Below, piece after piece: positions 1-9,000 of a stretch of 27,891 nucleotides of DNA; positions within the stretch are counted from its first letter, which is position 1; every line of letters starts with the position of its first letter. A program made the position numbers and the translations under genes. The notes below the pieces were generated by a model. That model made no database searches, was not told the origin of the DNA, and saw only the letters and a list, made by a program, of their open reading frames with translations. Source of the DNA: Micrococcaceae bacterium UBA4005 (GTDB lineage: Bacteria > Actinomycetota > Actinomycetes > Actinomycetales > Micrococcaceae); NCBI GenBank assembly GCA_002384315.1, contig DGBL01000044.1:5541-33431 (forward strand). The letters run 5' to 3'.

Positions 1-354
1 GAGCGCGGAGTGATCGTCAACACCGCGTCCGTCGCCGCTTTCGACGGGCAGATTGGGCAGGCGGCCTATGCGGCCTCAAAGGGCGCGGTCGCTGCGATGA
101 CGCTCCCGTTAGCGCGGGAATTCGCACGAACCCTGATCCGGGTCGTAACTATCGCCCCCGGCATCTTCGAAACCCCCATGATGGCAGGGCTTCCCCAGCA
201 GGCCCAGGACTCGCTCGGTCAGCAGGTCCCCCACCCGTCAAGGCTTGGAAAGCCCTTCGAATATGCGTCTTTGGTGGCGCATATCATCGAGAACCAGATG
301 CTCAATGGTGAGACGATCCGCCTCGACGGCGCTATCCGGATGGCACCGAAGTAG
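1..354 (+). CDS. Short-chain dehydrogenase/reductase, 3' part (HSD10-like)
   Basis: The C-terminal 117 residues of an SDR-family NAD(P)-dependent oxidoreductase; the start lies left of the window. Visible are the strand before the active site ([15 protein letters not shown]), the catalytic Tyr-Lys pair in YAASKGA, and the PGIFETPMM segment that follows the cofactor-binding PG turn. The end, [10 protein letters not shown], is typical of the type-10 17-beta-hydroxysteroid / 3-hydroxyacyl-CoA dehydrogenase subgroup, which oxidises 3-hydroxyacyl-CoA intermediates in fatty acid or branched-chain amino acid breakdown. The family is secure; the acyl-CoA substrate is inferred from this C-terminus only. 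It converges with the TspO-related gene at 393. Confidence 0.85.
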   Translation, partial: ERGVIVNTASVAAFDGQIGQAAYAASKGAVAAMTLPLAREFARTLIRVVTIAPGIFETPMMAGLPQQAQDSLGQQVPHPSRLGKPFEYASLVAHIIENQMLNGETIRLDGAIRMAPK

Positions 355-360
355 CAGCCC

Positions 361-382
361 TGGCGTCCCAGCCGGGATGCCA
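361..382. terminator. Hairpin between convergent genes
   Basis: A 9-bp stem (TGGCGTCCC / GGGATGCCA, one G-U pair) with a 4-nt loop sits 6 nt after the SDR stop codon and 11 nt beyond the end of the convergent TspO-related gene. Neither side has a clear T-run, so it is a weak or bidirectional terminator candidate only. Confidence 0.4.
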
Positions 383-392
383 ACGCCAGTGG

Positions 393-1601
393 TCAGTGGC
401 GGTCCTCCAGGACATCGTCTTCGAAGAGGGCTATCGGAGCGCGCGCGGCGTCCTGCTGGGCGCGGAGCCACCGCCGGTGGCTGTGGTCGACCCGGTGGCG
501 GCGGGAGCCTGCGGAAATAAGGAGCAGGAAGACCGACAGCCCGGCGGCAAAAGCTACGACCCCCGAATGCGGCTCTCCGAACAGACGGTCCACGGCAATC
601 CATCCCAGTCCCCAGGCGACTGCCACCGCGACCGCGAGCCGGCCCCGGTCAGTCATACAAATGACGGCCGAACCGACGGTGGTTGCCACCACGCTGACCA
701 ACGCCCAGGTCTGGCCGCCCAGATCGAAGAGGTCCACCGAATGCGACTGGAACTGCGCGGCCGCAGAGGCGAACGCATTTACCAGCACCCAGCCGAGGTA
801 GAGACCGAAGACGGTGTCAACGAACAACCCTTCGGCGCGGGAGGCGGGTTGGAAGTAATTCAGCGGGTGCAACGCGAACAGGAGCGAACCCAGCAACAGG
901 AGCATGGAAGCCAGGCCCAATCCCGGCAGTTCCGCACGCACACTGAGTAGCCAGGCAAGGTTGAAGAGCATCGAAGATGACGCGATCCAGCCGAGGTTGC
1001 GTTGCCGGATACTGGTGCGCTGTCGCGGAAGCCACTGGTACAGCGTGTAACCGAATAGACCCACGTAGATGATGCTCCACAGGGCGAAGGCCGGTGGAGC
1101 GGGGATCAGGAGCGTACCGTCGGGGCTGAGCGCCCCGCCGAGGGACTCCAGAGATGCCGGCCCGGAGAGTACATCCGTGACCAGCACGGCACCGGCAAGG
1201 CAGGCGACCGCGGCGCAGCTGAGGACAATCTGGCGGACGAGGTCAGGATCCCAGCGCTGGACCCAAGCCGAGATGGCCCCGACGGCGCGGCCAGCGACCG
1301 CCCGGGCCGCAACGATGGCCACCACTGTGCGCTCGCGCGCCGTCGTTCCAGCTGGTCCCACGCTGTCGGCCTGGGGGGTTTCGGGCTTAGAGGTGCTGGC
1401 CGATGCCCCTGTGTTCCCCGGCTGCCCTGTGCTACCCGGCCGCGCAGAGGCGGGAGGCGCCGCAGGTGGCGGGATGCCCGGCACTGTGGGTTGGGTGGTA
1501 GTTGGTCGTGCCGCTTTCAACCGTTCGAGCACTTCCGACGCCCCGGTCTTCCCTGATGTCTTCTCAGGCAGGTTCCGTGGGGCGTTCTTCGGCGTGCTCA
1601 T
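393..1601 (-). CDS. TspO/MBR-related multi-pass membrane protein
   Basis: 402 residues. The first ~115 residues are a low-complexity Pro/Ala/Thr/Gly-rich segment predicted to be cytoplasmic. About eight hydrophobic segments follow, including PAFALWSIIYVGLFGYTLYQW, which resembles the Pro-Trp-rich first loop and helix of TspO/MBR (tryptophan-rich sensory) proteins. Classical TspO has five helices and ~160 residues, so this is the longer actinobacterial relative; TspO proteins bind porphyrins and cholesterol-like ligands, but no ligand can be assigned here. The C-terminal tail is basic and then acidic. The ATG overlaps the stop of the upstream DedA gene (ATGA), so the two are translationally coupled. 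Confidence 0.6.
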   Translation of the reverse strand: MSTPKNAPRNLPEKTSGKTGASEVLERLKAARPTTTQPTVPGIPPPAAPPASARPGSTGQPGNTGASASTSKPETPQADSVGPAGTTARERTVVAIVAARAVAGRAVGAISAWVQRWDPDLVRQIVLSCAAVACLAGAVLVTDVLSGPASLESLGGALSPDGTLLIPAPPAFALWSIIYVGLFGYTLYQWLPRQRTSIRQRNLGWIASSSMLFNLAWLLSVRAELPGLGLASMLLLLGSLLFALHPLNYFQPASRAEGLFVDTVFGLYLGWVLVNAFASAAAQFQSHSVDLFDLGGQTWALVSVVATTVGSAVICMTDRGRLAVAVAVAWGLGWIAVDRLFGEPHSGVVAFAAGLSVFLLLISAGSRRHRVDHSHRRWLRAQQDAARAPIALFEDDVLEDRH

Positions 1602-2200
1602 CGGTCTTTGGGGGCCTTCCGACGTCGATTGATCGCAATGACAGAGGCAGTCACTAGCCCTACCAGCGTACCTACTGTCATGCCCAGCAGGGCACTGAAC
1701 CAGGTCGGCAGCTCAGTTGCGGCGCCTGTCGCATAGCCGAGACCGACCAGCCACGCGGCCCAGAGGACAGCCCCGCCCGCGGTGGCCACCAGGAAGGGCC
1801 TGAATCCCAGTTCCGCGATCCCCGCCGCTGCGACGCTCGCGGTGCGCCCCCCTGGTAGCAGACGCAACACGACCAGCCCGGCGAACGTAGGCGAGGTGCC
1901 GGCCCGGGCCACGCCGTCCCTGATCTTCAGGTGCATCCAGCGTCCCCATCGGAAGCGGTCCAGCCAGTGTGTGAGCCGGTTGCGGAACAGCGTGAACAGG
2001 GCAAGGTCACCCAACCAGCTGCCGAGCAGGACTACCGCGAACGTGGCTGGCAGCGGCAGCGTCCCATGCGAGGCCATCGTGCCGGAGCCGATAACCATGA
2101 GTTCGGAAGGAATGACGGGCAACGCCGCGTCCAGCACAACAACCCCGAGCATGAACAGCAGGTAGAGCGGCTGGGCGGTGTCGGCGTCGGGAAGATCCAC
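1598..2200 (-). CDS. DedA-family (VTT domain) membrane protein
   Basis: 200 residues, the usual DedA length. It begins with a hydrophobic segment followed by LPVIPSELMVIGSG, the re-entrant loop with a membrane-embedded acidic residue seen in the DedA/VTT family, and later has LVVLRLLPGGRT, matching the conserved R-x-x-PGxR motif of the second re-entrant loop. DedA proteins are inner-membrane transporters or flippases that recycle polyprenyl phosphate or phosphatidylethanolamine and support envelope integrity. The GTG start is chosen because a TAGATT -10 box lies exactly 6 nt upstream, implying a leaderless message. It ends in an ATGA overlap with the TspO-related gene. Confidence 0.85.
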   Translation of the reverse strand: MDLPDADTAQPLYLLFMLGVVVLDAALPVIPSELMVIGSGTMASHGTLPLPATFAVVLLGSWLGDLALFTLFRNRLTHWLDRFRWGRWMHLKIRDGVARAGTSPTFAGLVVLRLLPGGRTASVAAAGIAELGFRPFLVATAGGAVLWAAWLVGLGYATGAATELPTWFSALLGMTVGTLVGLVTASVIAINRRRKAPKDR

Positions 2201-2206
2201 TTCCCA

Positions 2207-2212
2207 AATCTA
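2207..2212 (-). promoter_or_regulatory. -10 box of a leaderless promoter (DedA)
   Basis: TAGATT on the minus strand, 6 nt before the GTG at 2200. No Shine-Dalgarno sequence fits in the gap, so transcription probably starts at the start codon. Confidence 0.5.
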
Positions 2213-2241
2213 CCGCCGTCGACCGCCCCCGAGCAGCACCC

Positions 2242-2262
2242 GGGTTAACCGCCTGGGTTAAC
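2242..2262. repeat. Two GGGTTAAC repeats
   Basis: The 8-mer GGGTTAAC occurs at 2242-2249 and 2255-2262, 13 bp apart, each containing the palindrome GTTAAC. They lie upstream of the predicted DedA promoter and at the 3' end of the RluA gene. They could be a paired operator; chance is not excluded. Confidence 0.4.
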
Positions 2263-3175
2263 GATGTGTGAATTCGCTCAGCGTCAGCGATGACTCGAAA
2301 AACGCGTCGTGTCCACTGAGCGGGTCGGTGAAAGCTATCGAGCGGGCAAGCAATTGTAGGGGCGTGTCAAAGTTATCCGGCCCCTGCGGGTGGAGCGTCG
2401 GATAGAACGGGTCGTGCAAGATTCCCAGCCCCAGGCCAGCCATATGGAGCCGGAGCTGGTGGGTCTTTCCAGTGTGCGGCTGCAAGCGGTAGCGGCCCAT
2501 CCCGTTGCGCTCCTCACTGAGCGTTACGATGGTCTGCGCGTTGGGGACACCTTCAACCTCCTGCGCCAGCAAGTAGGTCCGTGATTTGACGATCCGGCTG
2601 CGGATGGTGCGCGGTGTGGTGTCCAACTCCAGTTCCGGATTCACCGCGGCGATCGCTTCGTACTCCTTGCGGATCTTACGGTGTTCGAACAGCAGTTGGT
2701 ACGCACCGCGGGTCGCGGGGTTCACAGAAAAGAGCAGGATCCCGGCAGTGAGCCGGTCCAGCCGGTGCATGGGAATGAGGTCGGGGAGATCCAGTTGCAC
2801 GCGCAGCCGCACGAGGGCCGATTCGGAGACGTACCGGCCGCCGGGGGTGGTCGGCAGGAAGTGCGGTTTGTCGACCACCAGCAGGTTTTCGTCCTGATGC
2901 AGGATGGTCAATTCCACCGGCAACCGCTCCTCGATGGGAAGCTCACGGTAATACCAGACGAAGGTGTGGTCGGTCAGGGGTGTGCTCCGGGTCAGTACGG
3001 CCCCGCCGAGGGCCACGACCTCGCCGCGGTCGAAGCGCTCGCCGATTCCGCCCGGGTCAACATGTTCAAACCGGTCGAGGATGTACTCCAGCGCAGTGTT
3101 CCACGGACCCTCCGCAGGCAGGCGCAGCCGGGTCGCGTTAACGCCATTGCGCACTGGGAGTGGGGATTTCATCAC
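2258..3175 (-). CDS. RluA-family pseudouridine synthase
   Basis: 305 residues. It isomerises uridine to pseudouridine in RNA. The catalytic motif HRLDRLTAG lies at residues 137-145, with D140 the nucleophile, preceded by ENLLVVDKPHFLPTTPGG, the family's KP motif. The later RYRLQPHTGKTHQLRLHM block is the substrate-binding R-x-HQIR-like motif. The N-terminal ~80 residues hold a degenerate S4-like region. Whether it acts on 23S rRNA or tRNA cannot be read from the sequence. The GTG at 3175, not the adjacent ATG at 3172, is preferred because TACCCT lies 6 nt upstream. It stands alone between the DUF6541 gene and the DedA operon. Confidence 0.88.
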   Translation of the reverse strand: MMKSPLPVRNGVNATRLRLPAEGPWNTALEYILDRFEHVDPGGIGERFDRGEVVALGGAVLTRSTPLTDHTFVWYYRELPIEERLPVELTILHQDENLLVVDKPHFLPTTPGGRYVSESALVRLRVQLDLPDLIPMHRLDRLTAGILLFSVNPATRGAYQLLFEHRKIRKEYEAIAAVNPELELDTTPRTIRSRIVKSRTYLLAQEVEGVPNAQTIVTLSEERNGMGRYRLQPHTGKTHQLRLHMAGLGLGILHDPFYPTLHPQGPDNFDTPLQLLARSIAFTDPLSGHDAFFESSLTLSEFTHR

Positions 3176-3181
3176 CTGTCA

Positions 3182-3187
3182 AGGGTA
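3182..3187 (-). promoter_or_regulatory. -10 box of a leaderless promoter (RluA family)
   Basis: TACCCT on the minus strand ends 6 nt before the GTG at 3175. The fit decides the start codon between GTG (3175) and ATG (3172). Confidence 0.5.
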
Positions 3188-3240
3188 CGGTCTCTCGTAC
3201 TGACCTTCGCCCTCCACCCGCCGATCCGACCCTTCGCGGG

Positions 3241-5136
3241 TCAGCCGCAGCCGGTGATCCGCAGCAGCCGGGCGCTTCCCTCTTGGTCCACGAGGTCGAA
3301 TCCGTTCGCCGGGGTCAGCTCGCGCAGCCCCGGAAATATACTCCTCTCTCCGGGATGGACCGAATCGGAACCGAAATCGAGCACGTACTCTATCCCGGTG
3401 GCTTCCACGGCCTCGCACACTGCCGGGTCCGTGCGCAGGGAGTCGAGGTTTTCAAGGATCAGTGCGCCGTCCGCCGTGGGCGACGAGGTGCCGTAGGGCA
3501 GCAGCGTCGGCCTGCCGGTATAGGCGTACGAGAGCGACGCCCCGGTCAGCGGGTTGCCGACAATCCCGGAACCCTCAGGAACGTGGTCAGGCAGCCGGGC
3601 AAGCAGTTCGCGCTCATCGATGGTGAGCAGTTGGCTCGTAGCCGTGAACCGGTATTTTGCGGCGGCGGCGTTGATAGCCGACCCTGCCGCATATAGCGGA
3701 GCCACGGCCAGCCCTACGACGACGGCGGCAGCGGCTGTGCCAGCCACCGGAGTGCGGCTCGGCACGCGGCGGGCGATTGCCACGGCCCCGACCGAGGCCA
3801 GTAACAGGGTGCCGACGGGGAACAGGGCGCTGATGCGGAAGTAATCGTTGTACCAGACCCCGGTCAAGATCCAGCGCAGTTCGGGCAGATCTCGGAGGTT
3901 CCCGGCAACGAAGAGACCGGCCCCGACGAGGTAGGGGCCGATCACCCAACGGTGCCTGCGATGGCGGGCAAGGCTCACTAGGCCTGCGCCGACGCAGATG
4001 AGCACGAGGACCGCGGGCACTCCTGAGACGGGAGCTTGGAGGAGGATCTCCAGAACAGCGTCGATAGGATTCCCCCAGTCATCCCAGTTCATGGAACCTG
4101 CACGGGACGGCCGCGCGTAGGCCCAGATCCCGGCCAGGACGCCCGCCAGCAGTATCAGGGCGCCAGCGGTGCGCGGACGCGTCCACTTCTGCTGGAGTAC
4201 TGCCGTGGCTAGGACGGGTGCGCCCATCCCGGCAAGACCGGCCAACACGGAGGGATGCGCCAGCACGGCACCGGGCAGCAACGCGAGCAGCAGTGCGGCC
4301 GTCCCGGTACGGCCAAGCGTTGTCGGCGCGCCCAGCCCGGAGAACTGAACCACCAAGCCGAGCAGCACCGGCAGCAGCGCGACGGACAGCAGGAACGGGT
4401 AGACCACCCCGAACTCCAGCAGTAGATAGGGGAACGTGCCGAAAGCGGTGGACAATACGGCAGCCGCCAGCAATGGAATCCGCTGCTCTCCGTGGAGCCG
4501 GCTGACCAGAAACAGGCAGCCGGTGCTCCAGATCGTGGTGATCAGCACCAGGTTGCCTACGTTGATCGCAGCCGCGACTGGAAGCCCACCGTTAATCATC
4601 AGCAGGGACACCACAGCATGCCAGCCCGCTGGATAGAAGGTTCCCGAGGATGCGGCGCCGAGGTAACCGAGGGTCAACGAGGACGCATTGCCGGTGTCAG
4701 CGATGTATCGGATGGCATTCAGATGCAAGATGTTGTCGTGGGACTGGGCAATGTTCTCAGGAGCCTGGAAAATCCACAGCAGTATGACGGCGAGCGGAAC
4801 GGCGGAGACAGTCCAAGCGACGGACAGCACCCCCGTGGAAGCGGCATGGGGATCTCTGGTCGCAGGGCGTCCCTGGCCAGGCGCCCACCGCCGTCGTGCT
4901 CCCCAGAGGGCAAGGGTGCCAAGCATCGTGAGGGCGCCGAGAGGCAGGACCGACCAGCGGATGCCAGCCGCAGCGGCGAGTTCCGCGGCGACGACGGTGG
5001 CCGTCAGGCCCAGCGGCGAGGCGACCGCGAGCAGGGTCAATCCCCGTAGCCCGGCGGCGGCGCCCCACAGCAGGCCCGGGCCCATGAGCAGGACGACGGC
5101 CAGCGCAAGGGCGGGGAGGGCGGCAGCCCAGCTCAT
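3241..5136 (-). CDS. DUF6541-type polytopic membrane protein
   Basis: 631 residues with more than ten hydrophobic segments. From residue ~1 it has a run of short helices, a loop after helix 4 (APENIAQSHDNILHLNAIRYI) with the Asp-Asn/His residues typical of GT-C-like folds, and a soluble C-terminal ~110-residue domain (from about ERELLARLPDHVPEG) ending in LLRITGCG. This matches the actinobacterial DUF6541 family, which is glycosyltransferase-like in topology but uncharacterised. The start has a good ribosome binding site (AGGAG, 5 nt spacer). It lies 39 bp after nei, probably as the last gene of the lhr operon; no functional link to repair is evident. Confidence 0.7.
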   Translation of the reverse strand: MSWAAALPALALAVVLLMGPGLLWGAAAGLRGLTLLAVASPLGLTATVVAAELAAAAGIRWSVLPLGALTMLGTLALWGARRRWAPGQGRPATRDPHAASTGVLSVAWTVSAVPLAVILLWIFQAPENIAQSHDNILHLNAIRYIADTGNASSLTLGYLGAASSGTFYPAGWHAVVSLLMINGGLPVAAAINVGNLVLITTIWSTGCLFLVSRLHGEQRIPLLAAAVLSTAFGTFPYLLLEFGVVYPFLLSVALLPVLLGLVVQFSGLGAPTTLGRTGTAALLLALLPGAVLAHPSVLAGLAGMGAPVLATAVLQQKWTRPRTAGALILLAGVLAGIWAYARPSRAGSMNWDDWGNPIDAVLEILLQAPVSGVPAVLVLICVGAGLVSLARHRRHRWVIGPYLVGAGLFVAGNLRDLPELRWILTGVWYNDYFRISALFPVGTLLLASVGAVAIARRVPSRTPVAGTAAAAVVVGLAVAPLYAAGSAINAAAAKYRFTATSQLLTIDERELLARLPDHVPEGSGIVGNPLTGASLSYAYTGRPTLLPYGTSSPTADGALILENLDSLRTDPAVCEAVEATGIEYVLDFGSDSVHPGERSIFPGLRELTPANGFDLVDQEGSARLLRITGCG

Positions 5137-5175
5137 GGGTCTCCTGGTTCGGGGTCGGCAGCTTTGGTAACAGGG

Positions 5176-6015
5176 TCAGGCGATGTGGCCGCGGTGTGGC
5201 TGGCAATGCGGGCAGTAGTACACGTCACGCAGTTCCAGCTCATTGTCTCCCACTTGGTCGTGTGCCACCGCCGTGGAGCAGCGCAGGCACCGGCGTCGGT
5301 CCCGGCCGTAGACCCAGAGCGTGTCACCGCGAAGGCGCCCGGTGGTGGAGCGGGTGCTCCGGTTCTTATTCGCCTGGAGCAGCCGGTGCGCGAGCTCCAC
5401 CATTCGCGGCAGGTTCGGCACCGCAGCCACCGGGGTGAGGGGATGGACTCCGGCGAGGAAACACAGCTCACACCGGTACACGTTCCCCAGGCCCGCCAGG
5501 TTCCGCTGATCGAGCAACGCCAGCCCGATGGGCCGGTCAGGGTCGCTGGCCAGCCGCCGCACGGCCTCGGGAGCATCCCAGTCAGGGCCCAACAAGTCCG
5601 GGCCGAGGTGGCCCACGGCGGCTGCTTCCTCCGTAGCGGACAGAACTTGCAGGAATCCCAGTTCGAAGCCGACGGCAATCCTGTCGGCAGTCTCCAGCAC
5701 GCACCGCGCCTTGAACGCGGGCCGCCGCCAGGGCTCGCCGCGGCCGTACACGTGCCAGAGTCCTTCCATTTTGAGGTGGGAATGAATGGTCCATGGCTCC
5801 GCGCCCCGGGACGAGGCGCGGTCGGATATTGCCGCGTCCGGCTCGCCACGGATGAGCAGGTGCTTGCCGCGCGAGACTACCTCCAGGATGCGATCGCCGG
5901 TGAAGTCCGTTGCGGCAAAGCGCGGCACACGGATGTCACAGCCGGTCAGTTGCTGGCCTGCGAGTATCCGGTGAAGCTGTCCCGCGGCCCTCCAGACGGT
6001 ATCCCCCTCAGGCAC
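5176..6015 (-). CDS. nei: Endonuclease VIII-type DNA glycosylase/AP lyase (Nei2-like)
   Basis: 279 residues, full length for the Fpg/Nei family of base-excision-repair enzymes that remove oxidised bases and cleave the abasic site by beta-elimination. After Met removal the N-terminal Pro of PEGDTV is the nucleophile and the next Glu the acid. HxTxR-like and RGKHL segments follow. The C-terminal zinc finger is complete: CLRC at 243-246 and CPHC at 268-271. The GTG start overlaps the lhr stop by 8 nt, so it is coupled to lhr. The same lhr-nei2 adjacency is known in mycobacteria, which supports Nei2 over Fpg. Confidence 0.92.
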   Translation of the reverse strand: MPEGDTVWRAAGQLHRILAGQQLTGCDIRVPRFAATDFTGDRILEVVSRGKHLLIRGEPDAAISDRASSRGAEPWTIHSHLKMEGLWHVYGRGEPWRRPAFKARCVLETADRIAVGFELGFLQVLSATEEAAAVGHLGPDLLGPDWDAPEAVRRLASDPDRPIGLALLDQRNLAGLGNVYRCELCFLAGVHPLTPVAAVPNLPRMVELAHRLLQANKNRSTRSTTGRLRGDTLWVYGRDRRRCLRCSTAVAHDQVGDNELELRDVYYCPHCQPHRGHIA

Positions 6016-9000
6016 GGATCCGCACTCCGCGCGGCGTGGTGTAAAAGCCCGCCGCGGTCAGTGCGTGCGCCGCCGGGGTATCGAGGATCCCGGCGCCGTT
6101 GACCTTCTCCAGCCCCATGGTGCTCGCAGCCCCGCGCCGGATGACTGCAACCAGGGCCTGCGCCGCAGCCTCAAGGGCCTTCTGGTTGGTGGTGAACATC
6201 AGCAGGGTCTTCCCTCCCCGTTCCACATATAGGCACAGCTGCCCTGATACGAGGACGACCAGGGCGCCGGCTTTCCGGCCTGCACGATGCCCGCCGTCGA
6301 CCTGTGGCCAGGGCAGGGCCGCCCCATAGGGATTAGCCGGGTCGGTGGCGGCGAGCGCCACCGCCCCGCCAACACCGCCAGCCACGCCAGCGCCGAAGCC
6401 GTCGGCGGGCCCCGGCCCGGACCCGCCGCGCAGGTCCGTACTGTACGTGCGTAGCCGGTCCACGGTGGCTGGCACCGCGAACTGGGCGGCGCCAAGGTGT
6501 TCGATGAAGTATCCACGCCGGCATCGCCCCATTTCCTCCAGCCGCGCAAGAACCTTGTACATCAGGGCGAATCCGCCAGCTGTGCCTTCGGCACTGACTG
6601 CTCCGCGGGTGAGCACCCCGTAGCGGTCCAGCAGCAGTTCGGCGGACGCGTGGGCGTGCAGGGTGCTGTCGGTTTCGGGGGCAGGTAGCAGGTTCCAGCG
6701 CCCGGCGGCGAGCGTGGGGGTGCTGCGCTGGAAACCGTGGCCGACCTCGTCAGCGTCCCGGGCGAGTCCGCGGCCGGTCAGGGAGGCCCCCGGCGCGCGG
6801 CCCAGCCGGCCCCGCCGGGGTGCGCGGGCGTGTGGAGCGGCGGGGCGCTGTTTATGCGCAGTCCTGCCCCCGGAGAGCAGGGCCCGTACCGGGGTGAATG
6901 TGTCATTGCTGATCCGGCCGGCCCACACCAGCTCCCAGAGAGCTCCCACCACGTCCGCATCCGTCGGCGCGGGGTCGACATCCACCAGGGAGGCCAGTTG
7001 GCGCAGGAAGTATCCACCGCCGCCGTGAAGGAGATCGAGGATCGCCGCCTGCAGCGGGTCTGGGATGAACAGCGCATCCGGGCGGAGGGTCAGTGCGGCG
7101 TTTTCCGCCAGGTGCAGGGCGATCCAGCCGTCATTGCCTGCCAGCGGCCCGCTGCCCGACCACAGCACCTCCCCGGTCGCGGTGAGTTCGTCGAGCATGC
7201 CGGAGGAGTAGTTGGCGATCCGTTGCCCAAGGATGAGCGGTTCCCAGGCAGAAGCCGGGAGGGGAACGCCGGAGAGCTGGTCAATGACTGTGGCGACCCC
7301 GTCAAGTCCGCGCAACCCTGATCCCACATGCTGCCACGCTGGAAGGAACCGCCCGTAGGCGGCCGGTTCGACCGGCTCCACCTCGTGTCGAAGGGCAGCG
7401 AGCGAGCGACGCCGCAACCGCCGCAACACCTCGACATCGCACCATTCGCTGGACGCGGCGCGATGATGCTGCCCGGCATCCAGGCCCTCGGCGGGTTGCG
7501 GCGCGCTCTCGATCGGACGAAACTCACCCTCCAGTACCCGGCCGTCCGCGGCAAGGCGCTGCAAGGCGGTGACGACGACGGCGGAGCCGAGCCCCAGCCG
7601 GGATGCGGCCTCCGCTGCCGTGAACGGGCCGTGGGTGCGGGCGTAGCGCCCCACCAGATCGCCCAGCGGGTCCGCCACTGGTTCAATGAATGCCAGCGGA
7701 ACGCCCATCGGGAGCGGAACACCAAGCGCGTCACGCAGCCGTGCGGCGTCCTCGACCGCGGCGATCCGCTCGGTGCCAGCAATGTTCACGCGCAGGGCGC
7801 GGTTTGCGCGCACGAGCGCCTCCACTCCAGCGGCGGCCGGTTCGGACGCTGCTGCGCCGTCGTCGGCTTGTGTTTCGTCCGGCGGTTCGAGGCGCAGGGC
7901 GATCTCCTCAACGCTGAGCGGGCCGAGCAGCCGCAACAGGTCAGCGATTCCTTCCATGCCGCGCGCCCTGCGGTCGGGTCGGAGCCGCTGGAGTTCGTGT
8001 TCAGTCCCGGCGACCACAGCGGCGTCAAGCAGTTCACGCAGCTCGGCGCGCCCGAGGAGTTCATTGAGAAGAGTCGGATCGAGCGATAGCGCGGCGGCCC
8101 GTCGTTCGGCCAGCGGCGAATCTCCCTCATAGAGGAAGGATGCGACGTATCCGAAGAGCATCGAGCGGGCAAATGGCGAAGGCTGCTCCGTGGTGACCTC
8201 TACCAAACGCACCTCGCGCCGTTCCACCGCGGCGGCGATTCCCTGCAGGGCCGGGAGGTCATAAACATCCTGGAGGCATTCCCGGACTGTCTCAAGCACA
8301 ATCGGGAATGTGGGGTATTTGCGGGCGACATCGAGCAGTTGTGCGGACCGTTGCCGCTGCTGCCAGAGTGGGGTGCGCTTTCCCGGATTCTGCCGCGGAA
8401 GCAGCAAGGCCCGCGCAGCGCACTCCCGGAAACGGGACGCGAACAAGGCCGAACCGCCCACTTCGGTCGTGATAATTCCCTCAAGCTCCTCGGCGTCGAA
8501 GAGGAACAACTCCGCACCGGGGGGCTCATCATCCATGAGTGGAACCCGCAGGACAATACCGTCGTCGGAGGCCATGGCCGAACCGTCGATACCGTACCGG
8601 TGCCGCAGCCGGGCCCCGACCGCCAACGCCCACGGAGCGTGTACCGGCATGCCGAACGGACTGTGGAGTACTACCCGCCAGTCACCGAGTTCGTCGTGGA
8701 AGCGTTCGATCACCAGTGTTCTGTCGTTCGGGACTATCCCGGTGGCGTCGAGCTGTTCGGAAAGGTAGGCCAGGAGATTTTCGGTGGCCCACCCGTCCAG
8801 CCCGATGCCAGTGCAGCGATTGCGCGCGCTGTCCTGGTCCGCCGTGGAAACCTCCCGGACGAACGCGCCCAACGCACGGCCCAAATCCACTGGCCGGCCC
8901 AACGAGTCACCCTTCCAGAAGGGTAGTTTTCCTGGCTGGCCGAAGGCGGGGGAGACGAGGACCCGGTCATGGGTAATGTCCTCGATCCGCCAGCTGGTGG

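Noticed and set aside
5164..6102. 312-codon plus-strand frame opposite nei
   Set aside because: Antisense of a conserved gene with intact motifs; the translated product has no family features.
8339..8926. 195-codon plus-strand frame inside lhr
   Set aside because: Shadow of the lhr coding frame; no recognisable domain and no start signals.
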